A DNA stretch of 6,713 nt from Verrucomicrobiia bacterium (lineage in GTDB: Bacteria; Verrucomicrobiota; Verrucomicrobiia; Verrucomicrobiales; Akkermansiaceae). The notes below the pieces were generated by a model that saw only the letters and a list, made by a program, of their open reading frames with translations, did not search any database and was not told the DNA's origin. The stretch covers positions 1-6,713 of the forward strand of contig CANHKJ010000177.1 of the NCBI GenBank assembly GCA_947460915.1, given 5' to 3'. A program made the translations under genes and the position numbers. This document shows positions 1 to 4,866 of this stretch, piece by piece (the first letter of the stretch is position 1; each line of letters opens with the position of its first letter).

Positions 1-764
1 ACTTTCCGCGGATGCACCTGATCACGCTCATACTGGAAGGCCCGATAAATCTTGCCGATGTTTTCAAACTCCGCGGGCGTAACTTTTTTCCAACGATCAA
101 TCAGTGACTGTGATTCGCCGAGTTTCGCTAATGTCTCGGCGCGCATCCATGTCTCGATCCGAGTGCCACCGACCGAACTCACGAGAAGGCCGATCGGCAC
201 ATCAAGCTTTTGTTGCAGGGCACGAGCGAAATAATACGACACCGCCGAGCAGTTCGAAACGGTTGCGGGCGAAATCGTTTTCCATAGGCCCGTGGCATCA
301 GATTTCGGTTCCAGCCCAAACTGATCATCGACCTTGAAAAACCGCAGCGCGGGATGATGGGCGGCGGCGATTTCAGTCTTGGCATTTTCCACGCGACTCA
401 TCGTAAAATGCATGTTTGATTGCCCCGAACAGAGCCAGACATCGCCCACAAGGACGTCTGTGATTTTTGTCAGAGCGGCACCCTTTTCATCATTCACGAT
501 CAACTCCTGCCCCTCGCGCGAAGCCTGAAGCGGATCGAGCATCACCTTCCACTCTCCCTGCGCATCCGCTTTCTGAGATTTCGTCTGCGCCAAAAATTTC
601 ACCACCACCGTCACGCCCGCCTTGGCTCTCCCCCACACCGCCACAGGCTTCCCTCGCTGAATGACCATGTGATCCTTAAACAACGGAGACAAAATCAACT
701 CCCGCGCGTGAGATGACATCACCAGAAAAAACAGCATAACAACAGGCAGAATCAATCGTATCAT
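1..764 (-). CDS. Sialate O-acetylesterase family protein, N-terminal part (partial at window start)
   Basis: This gene reads leftward and leaves the window, so only the first 254 residues are seen. The family removes O-acetyl groups from sialic acids or other acetylated sugars with a serine nucleophile in an SGNH-like fold. Residues 1-20 form a signal peptide (MIRL, a hydrophobic run, then SSHA before R21), so the enzyme is exported. Residues 27-50 carry the family's N-terminal LF-x-x-x-MV-x-QR ... P-V-x-VWG-x-A-x-x-G pattern. Residues 107-118 hold GDVWLCSGQSNM, with Ser116 as the expected nucleophile. Residues 196-206 (SSVGGTRIETW) match the second conserved block. The catalytic His/Asp block lies beyond the window. 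The start ATG at 764-762 is chosen because the signal peptide begins there; no Shine-Dalgarno is visible. The true substrate (sialic acid or acetylated xylan or other glycan) cannot be told from this fragment. Confidence 0.9.
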   Translation of the reverse strand, partial: MIRLILPVVMLFFLVMSSHARELILSPLFKDHMVIQRGKPVAVWGRAKAGVTVVVKFLAQTKSQKADAQGEWKVMLDPLQASREGQELIVNDEKGAALTKITDVLVGDVWLCSGQSNMHFTMSRVENAKTEIAAAHHPALRFFKVDDQFGLEPKSDATGLWKTISPATVSNCSAVSYYFARALQQKLDVPIGLLVSSVGGTRIETWMRAETLAKLGESQSLIDRWKKVTPAEFENIGKIYRAFQYERDQVHPRK

Positions 765-780
765 AAATCGTGGGTTTGAG

Positions 781-801
781 CGAAATGCGACGGCGCATTC
801 G
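781..801. repeat. Small inverted repeat between the divergent genes
   Basis: AATGCG (784-789) and CGCATT (794-799) pair around a four-base loop, and the flanking CG pairs (781-782 with 800-801) extend the stem past one bulged A. It lies 17 to 37 bases upstream of the esterase start, inside its predicted leader. It has no T run, so it is not an intrinsic terminator. It could be an operator or a leader hairpin, or chance. Apart from this and the weak promoter, I see nothing in the 199-base gap between the esterase and parE, and no convincing promoter for parE. Confidence 0.3.
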
Positions 802-826
802 GTATGAGACGCCCGAACGACAGGAA

Positions 827-855
827 ATTTAACGAAAAACCTCAAAGAATCGCAA
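827..855 (-). promoter_or_regulatory. Possible promoter of the sialate O-acetylesterase gene
   Basis: On the minus strand, TTGCGA (855-850) and TTAAAT (832-827) are separated by 17 bases. Each matches the sigma70 consensus at four of six positions. This would start transcription near 820 and give a leader of about 55 bases containing the inverted repeat at 781-801. The match is weak and rests on spacing as much as on sequence. Confidence 0.25.
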
Positions 856-963
856 CAAACTCCTCAAACTAAATGCCCGGAAACACACCAACTGTTCAAT
901 TCTCCATTCCGCTCTTGCGCATCGGTCGGAACTACTTTACCTGTTTCTTAACTTTTCCGAACC

Positions 964-2820
964 ATGGCCTCCTACACCGAAGACGACATCAAGAGCCTCG
1001 ACTGGCGCGAGCACATCCGCATGCGCCCTGGCATGTACATTGGCAAGCTCGCCGACGGCTCCTCACCCGATGACGGCATTTACATTTTGCTCAAGGAAGC
1101 GGTCGATAACTCGATCGACGAGCACATCATGGGCTTCGGCAAGGAAATCCGCATCGACATCGATGAAGAAGGCCGCGTGGAAGTGCGCGACTTTGGTCGT
1201 GGCATTCCTCTCGGCAAGCTCTACGACTGCGCCGCGCAAATCAACACGGGTGCCAAATACGATAGCGAAGCGTTTAAGAAATCCGTCGGGCTGAACGGCG
1301 TCGGCATCAAAGCAGTCAATGCGCTTTCGACATTTTTCGAAATCCAAGCGTGGCGCGAAGGTCAGACCAAAGCGATTGAGTTTTCCAAGGGTCAAGTCAC
1401 CCAAGACATGAAAAATCCTCGCAAGGAGGAAGCCCCGAACGGGACTCGCTTGTGCTTCGATGTCGACCGCACGATTTTCCCTGCAAAGACCAAATTCCGC
1501 GAGCAGTTCGTGGAAAAAATGTGCCGCTACTATTCCTACCTCAATCCGAATCTTACGATCATCTTCAACGGAAAGAAATTCCGCGCCAAGGATGGATTAC
1601 TCGATCTCCTGCGCGAGGAAATGGAAAAAGCGCCGCTCTACAAGCCGATCCACCTCGTCGGCAAGGACATCGAAATCGCCTTCACCCACAGCGAGGAAAG
1701 CAGTGAAGAATACTACACCTTCGTCAACGGCCAAAACACCTCACAAGGCGGCACGCACCTCGTCGCCTTCCGCGAGGCCTTCGTTAATGCGATCCGCGGC
1801 TTTTACAAAAAACAATGGGAACCGTCCGACATCCGTGCCGGCATCGAGGCCGCGATCTGCGTGCGCATCGAGGAACCCGTGTTCGAGTCGCAAACCAAGA
1901 CCAAGCTCGGTTCCGCCACCACCAAACCCGATGGCGGCGAATCGCTGCGCACCTTCATTGGCAATTTCCTCAAGGAGCACCTCGACAACTACCTGCACAA
2001 AAATCCGCAGACCGCTGAGGCCATTCAAAAACGCATCCTTCTCGCCGAGCGCGAGCGCAAGGACATGAAGGGCATTCAGAAGCTCGCGCGCGAGCGTTCA
2101 CGACAAGCCAAAGTTCACAACAAAAAGCTGCGAGATTGCCGCATCCACTTCGACACCAAAAACAAACGTCGCGAGGAAAGCACGATTTTCCTTACCGAGG
2201 GCGACTCCGCATCCGGATCGATCACCAAATCGCGCGATGTCGAAACGCAGGCCGTTTTCTCGCTTCGCGGCAAACCGCTGAACACCTTCGGGCTAGCGCG
2301 CAAGATCGTTTATGAAAACGAAGAATTTGCCCTGCTTCAGGCAGCGCTCAACATCGAAGAAGGAATCGAAGAACTGCGCTACAACCGCGTTGTCATCGCT
2401 ACCGATGCTGACGTCGATGGCATGCACATCCGCTTGTTGCTGCTGACCTTTTTCCTGCAATTTTTCCCCGAGCTCATTCGCGACGGCCATCTTTACATTC
2501 TGCAAACTCCCCTGTTCCGCGTTCGTAACAAAAAGGAAACGATTTATTGCTACAGCGAAGAAGAGCGAGTGAAAGCGATGAACAAACTCGGCAAAAACCC
2601 CGAGATCACCCGCTTCAAAGGACTCGGAGAAATTTCACCCGATGAGTTCAAATTCATGATCGATGCCAATATGCGCCTTGATCCTGTGAGCTACATCGAG
2701 GGCAAGGGCGTAAAAGAATTGCTCACCTTCTACATGGGCAAGAACACACCCGACCGCCAAGAATACATCATCGACAACCTCCGCGAAGACGTTGATCGTC
2801 AGATCACGGTGGCGGGGTAA
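964..2820 (+). CDS. parE: DNA topoisomerase IV subunit B (ParE/GyrB family), complete
   Basis: This is the ATPase and metal-binding subunit of a type IIA topoisomerase, which with a ParC/GyrA partner passes one DNA duplex through another to decatenate or relax chromosomes. At 618 residues it is shorter than gammaproteobacterial GyrB and fits the compact ParE type. GHKL ATPase motifs are KEAVDNSIDE (44-53; Glu45 general base, Asn49 metal binding), DFGRGIP (76-82) and GLNGVGIKAVNALS (109-122, ATP lid). The QTK loop is Gln310-Lys312, followed by KLGS. The TOPRIM domain has EGDSASGS (412-419), DADVDG (481-486) and RFKGLGE (550-556); Glu412, Asp481 and Asp483 are the expected metal ligands. All catalytic residues are present. 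The GLNGVG-x-KAVNALS form resembles the Bacteroidota/Chlamydiae ParE branch. The start ATG at 964 directly precedes the conserved N-terminus; no Shine-Dalgarno is seen. No parC lies beside it; folK follows 4 bases after the stop. A gyrB-paralogue name is the alternative. Confidence 0.95.
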   Translation: MASYTEDDIKSLDWREHIRMRPGMYIGKLADGSSPDDGIYILLKEAVDNSIDEHIMGFGKEIRIDIDEEGRVEVRDFGRGIPLGKLYDCAAQINTGAKYDSEAFKKSVGLNGVGIKAVNALSTFFEIQAWREGQTKAIEFSKGQVTQDMKNPRKEEAPNGTRLCFDVDRTIFPAKTKFREQFVEKMCRYYSYLNPNLTIIFNGKKFRAKDGLLDLLREEMEKAPLYKPIHLVGKDIEIAFTHSEESSEEYYTFVNGQNTSQGGTHLVAFREAFVNAIRGFYKKQWEPSDIRAGIEAAICVRIEEPVFESQTKTKLGSATTKPDGGESLRTFIGNFLKEHLDNYLHKNPQTAEAIQKRILLAERERKDMKGIQKLARERSRQAKVHNKKLRDCRIHFDTKNKRREESTIFLTEGDSASGSITKSRDVETQAVFSLRGKPLNTFGLARKIVYENEEFALLQAALNIEEGIEELRYNRVVIATDADVDGMHIRLLLLTFFLQFFPELIRDGHLYILQTPLFRVRNKKETIYCYSEEERVKAMNKLGKNPEITRFKGLGEISPDEFKFMIDANMRLDPVSYIEGKGVKELLTFYMGKNTPDRQEYIIDNLREDVDRQITVAG

Positions 2821-2824
2821 TCTT

Positions 2825-3328
2825 ATGCCTCTTGCCCTCATAGCACTCGGATCAAATCTCGGCAATCGCATTGCGCATTTGCAGGCGGCTCGCGATTTGT
2901 TGAAAAATCTCAGTGTGGCTGGCACATTCGAGCAGTCTCCGGTCTATCAGACCACGCCGGTGCTTTGCCCGGACGAGTCACCGGACTTTTTCAACTGCGT
3001 CGTTGCCTTTCAATATGGCGGCACACCACAGCAACTTCACAATCAAACGCAGGGCATCGAGTTCCACCTCGGTCGCGATCGCAGTGCGGGCATCAATGCT
3101 CCTCGCGTCATCGATGTCGATATTCTCGCATTCGGCGATGTCACACACAATGACGGGCTACTGGAAATCCCTCATCCTCGCATGTTGCATCGGCGATTCG
3201 TGCTCGAACCCCTCTGCGAAATTGCGCCAAAATTCCGACTTCCAGGCGATCATGTCACCATACTCGAACATGCGCAACACCTTGACTCTCAAGAGACTCC
3301 GCTCCAAGTCGTGCAAGCAAAATGGTGA
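2825..3328 (+). CDS. folK: 2-amino-4-hydroxy-6-hydroxymethyldihydropteridine diphosphokinase (HPPK)
   Basis: FolK transfers pyrophosphate from ATP to 6-hydroxymethyl-7,8-dihydropterin, the step before dihydropteroate synthase in folate synthesis; it is cytoplasmic. The 167-residue product is close to the usual 160 or so. Conserved features are ALGSNLGNR near the N-terminus (7-15), SPVYQTTP (38-45), NCVVAF (57-62), the HPPK signature APRVIDVDIL (92-101) with Asp97 and Asp99 as the two metal ligands, and IPHPRM-x-x-RRFVLEPL (115-130). The ATG at 2825 is preferred over an in-frame ATG at 2792, because the latter would overlap parE and add 11 residues before the conserved MPLALIALGSN start. The gene begins 4 bases after the parE stop, so translation and transcription are probably coupled to parE. 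The G-rich GGCGGGG ending parE is the only weak ribosome-binding candidate. No folP or folB is seen nearby and no clear terminator follows. Confidence 0.94.
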   Translation: MPLALIALGSNLGNRIAHLQAARDLLKNLSVAGTFEQSPVYQTTPVLCPDESPDFFNCVVAFQYGGTPQQLHNQTQGIEFHLGRDRSAGINAPRVIDVDILAFGDVTHNDGLLEIPHPRMLHRRFVLEPLCEIAPKFRLPGDHVTILEHAQHLDSQETPLQVVQAKW

Positions 3329-3375
3329 GGTAGCAGGGCGCGTCAAAAAAAGTTTTCATTTTTTTCCTTTTCTTA

Positions 3376-3405
3376 TTGCCAAATCGGCGGGTCCTCCACT
3401 AGACT
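3376..3405 (+). promoter_or_regulatory. Sigma70-type promoter with upstream A/T tract, for the TIGR04073-like gene
   Basis: TTGCCA (3376-3381, five of six consensus bases) and TAGACT (3400-3405, four of six) are separated by 18 bases. The preceding 3345-3375 stretch is made of A7 and T-rich runs, like an UP element. A start about seven bases after the -10 box would fall near 3412, only a few bases before the ATG at 3415, which predicts a leaderless or nearly leaderless mRNA; no Shine-Dalgarno is visible. Confidence 0.5.
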
Positions 3406-3414
3406 CCCCCCAGC

Positions 3415-3846
3415 ATGAAAAAACTCTCGATTCTTGCCACGACATTGATCGCCCTGACTGGAATGGTATCAGCTGATATCCAATCCCCACCAGGCGCTGA
3501 TTACACTTCTACACGCAAATTAGGCCGCGCTGTTTCCAACATTCTCTACGGAATCATGGAGATTCCTGAAAGCATTGTTCGCAAAACAGACACCTACGGC
3601 CGCAAGGCTGGTTGGTCCTACGGCGCAGTAGATGGCACCAACCGTACTCTCCGTCGCCTAGGCTACGGTTTTTACGAGCTGTTTACTTTCACTTGCCCTA
3701 CGTATCGCGGCACTTATAAGCCACCTTATGAGAGCTGCGGTCAAGATGGTCGCATTGAAATGAGCCCTTCCCAAGGATTGTCTGAGTTCCCACCCGAACT
3801 CGGTTTTGAGACATATTTCTCACATACCCGGACACAAACTTGGTAA
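3415..3846 (+). CDS. Small exported protein resembling the exosortase-associated TIGR04073 family
   Basis: The 143-residue product starts with a clear signal peptide: MKK, a hydrophobic run to residue 19, and a likely cut after SA (20). The mature part contains RKLGRAVSNILYGIMEIP (34-51), then a glycine- and aromatic-rich stretch (61-101: YGRKAGWSYG, GYGFYELFTF, PTYRG), and a Pro/Glu-rich tail (103-130). From memory, the KLGR-x-x-x-N-x-x-x-G-x-x-EIP block followed by a Gly-rich segment matches TIGR04073, a small family named for co-occurrence with exosortase/PEP-CTERM sorting genomes; its molecular function is unknown. Cys94 and Cys108 could form a disulfide after export, which is inference. 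It has its own promoter and terminator, so it is probably monocistronic. No exosortase or PEP-CTERM tail is visible in this window. The export call is firm, the family call moderately firm. Confidence 0.82.
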   Translation: MKKLSILATTLIALTGMVSADIQSPPGADYTSTRKLGRAVSNILYGIMEIPESIVRKTDTYGRKAGWSYGAVDGTNRTLRRLGYGFYELFTFTCPTYRGTYKPPYESCGQDGRIEMSPSQGLSEFPPELGFETYFSHTRTQTW

Positions 3847-3860
3847 TTGCGGTTCGCAAT
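3846..3860 (+). repeat. Short hairpin at the stop codon of the TIGR04073-like gene
   Basis: ATTGCG (3846-3851) and CGCAAT (3855-3860) form a perfect six-pair stem with a GTT loop. It begins on the last base of the stop codon and sits 10 bases before the terminator hairpin. It lacks a T run, and may stabilise the mRNA end or be chance. Confidence 0.4.
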
Positions 3861-3870
3861 CCATTTTCCT

Positions 3871-3902
3871 AACCCGACTTGTCAAGCAGGTCGGGTTTTT
3901 TT
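3871..3902 (+). terminator. Strong intrinsic (rho-independent) terminator
   Basis: AACCCGACTTG (3871-3881) pairs with CAGGTCGGGTT (3887-3897) over 11 pairs, including one G-T wobble, with a five-base loop TCAAG. A run of seven T bases (3896-3902) ends the structure. It lies 25 bases after the stop of the TIGR04073-like gene and reads only on the plus strand, since the minus side lacks a T run. Confidence 0.93.
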
Positions 3903-3929
3903 AGTGCTGACACACTTTTCTAACATTAG

Positions 3930-3961
3930 TTAAAACAAATTCCGCTTTCGTGCGTTATATA
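3930..3961 (+). promoter_or_regulatory. Possible promoter of the SHD1-like gene
   Basis: The sequence TTATATAAA (3955-3963) offers several overlapping -10-like hexamers, such as TATATA at 3956-3961. The best upstream element is TTAAAA at 3930-3935, with a spacer of about 20 bases that is longer than usual. If real, transcription would start near 3968, which is the preferred ATG, giving a leaderless message. The -35 assignment is weak. Confidence 0.25.
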
Positions 3962-3967
3962 AAGGTG

Positions 3968-4756
3968 ATGCGTTCTTTTTCCCTTCTCTTTCTCGCCTTA
4001 ATGTTCTGCCATCCCTGCCCTGCTGAAACGCGTAAATGGCAAAGCAAGGATGGCAGCAAGTTCATCATTGCAGAATACATCAAGCATGATGCGCTCACGG
4101 TCACCGTCAAAAGAGCTGATGGAAAAATTGTCACCCTGGGACGCAGGGATCTACACGAGCAAGATGTGAATTTCCTCGCTACCCTTCCAGAAGGAAAGGA
4201 AAAAACGCGCGCCAGCAGCGAAGACTCCGAAAAAAACCAAGCAAGCGCCGTTATGGAAGAGACTGCGGTTTTTGACACGCTCAAACTAGGTGATACCCGA
4301 GCCGATGTGCAGGCGAAAATCAAGGCTAGTAAGTTGCTCGAACTCACCGTCGATGAAATGTATCTCGGGCGCTTCGGCCTTAATGGCTCGTATCGCACCA
4401 AACAGACGATTGGCGGACTGAAGTGCTCATTGTATTTTGATTGGGATAGCAATGGGCTTCTCAAAGAATTGACCTTACAAACCACGCCTCAATCGAGCAG
4501 TTCTTACAATGACTCACTCAAAGATACTTGGGCTGAGTTGGCCAAACTAATGACAACACTGCACGGGGCTCCTTTGCAGAAGGCTGACTTCCCTGCGGCG
4601 AATCAACTTGAAAACGATATGTCGCTGAGTTCCCACTTGTGGCGGCTTCATGGTCGCGGCAGCGCTCTTCTGGGAACCTCCAAATCGATCGATGGCTACA
4701 TGGTCAGTGTCCGTTTTACGACTGATACGATTGAACCTGTCATTACAGGTAAGTAA
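3968..4756 (+). CDS. Exported protein with SHD1-like N-terminal domain and unrecognised C-terminal domain
   Basis: The 262-residue product has a signal peptide (MRSFSLLFLALMFC then CPA, likely cut after residue 19). Residues 21-71 (TRKW-x-x-x-DGSKF ... RADGKIVTLGRRDLHEQDVNFL) follow the pattern of the SHD1 (SLA1 homology domain 1)-like domain common in secreted planctomycete and verrucomicrobial proteins: a W near the start, DGK-x-V in the middle, and a closing DL-x-x-x-D-x-x-FL. A charged, low-complexity linker (75-97) follows. Residues 100-258 are a separate domain that begins with LKLGDTRADVQAKI, loosely like the start of BamE-type repeats, and that I do not recognise. There is no lipobox and no C-terminal anchor, so it is probably periplasmic or secreted. 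An in-frame GTG at 3950 would add MRYIKV before the signal peptide; ATG 3968 is preferred because the hydrophobic leader then starts normally. Function is unknown. Confidence 0.78.
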   Translation: MRSFSLLFLALMFCHPCPAETRKWQSKDGSKFIIAEYIKHDALTVTVKRADGKIVTLGRRDLHEQDVNFLATLPEGKEKTRASSEDSEKNQASAVMEETAVFDTLKLGDTRADVQAKIKASKLLELTVDEMYLGRFGLNGSYRTKQTIGGLKCSLYFDWDSNGLLKELTLQTTPQSSSSYNDSLKDTWAELAKLMTTLHGAPLQKADFPAANQLENDMSLSSHLWRLHGRGSALLGTSKSIDGYMVSVRFTTDTIEPVITGK

Positions 4757-4817
4757 AATCACATTGTTTCACATCTCATAAATGACTAACTCCTAAACTC
4801 TGAGAACTTTTTTGTCA

Positions 4818-4845
4818 TTGCAATGTATTTCTCAATCGATACAAT
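4818..4845 (+). promoter_or_regulatory. Possible promoter of the LTD/CotH gene
   Basis: TTGCAA (4818-4823) and TACAAT (4840-4845, five of six consensus bases) are separated by 16 bases. The predicted start near 4852 would give a leader of about 15 bases before the ATG at 4867. No clear terminator separates this from the preceding gene, so read-through from it is also possible. Confidence 0.35.
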
Positions 4846-4866
4846 TGCCGACGATAAAAGCCTCAT

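Noticed and set aside
915..943. TTGCGC followed 17 bases later by TACCTG as a parE promoter.
   Set aside because: The -10 part matches the consensus at only two positions, so it was not listed.
1460..2068. A 202-residue open frame on the plus strand inside parE, and several shorter ones on both strands.
   Set aside because: The translation is Ser/Arg/Pro-rich low complexity, typical of a shifted frame of a GC-rich gene, and parE in the other frame has all its family motifs.
3345..3365. A7 and T7 runs that could pair as a terminator for folK.
   Set aside because: The stem would be only A-T pairs and too weak; the tract fits better as an upstream element of the promoter at 3376-3405.
2913..3476. 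A 187-residue open frame overlapping folK and the start of the TIGR04073-like gene.
   Set aside because: It runs across a promoter and two well-supported genes in another frame and shows no domain pattern.
3955..4485. A 176-residue minus-strand open frame opposite the SHD1-like gene.
   Set aside because: The plus-strand product has a signal peptide and a domain pattern; the minus frame is Ser-rich with no recognisable motif.
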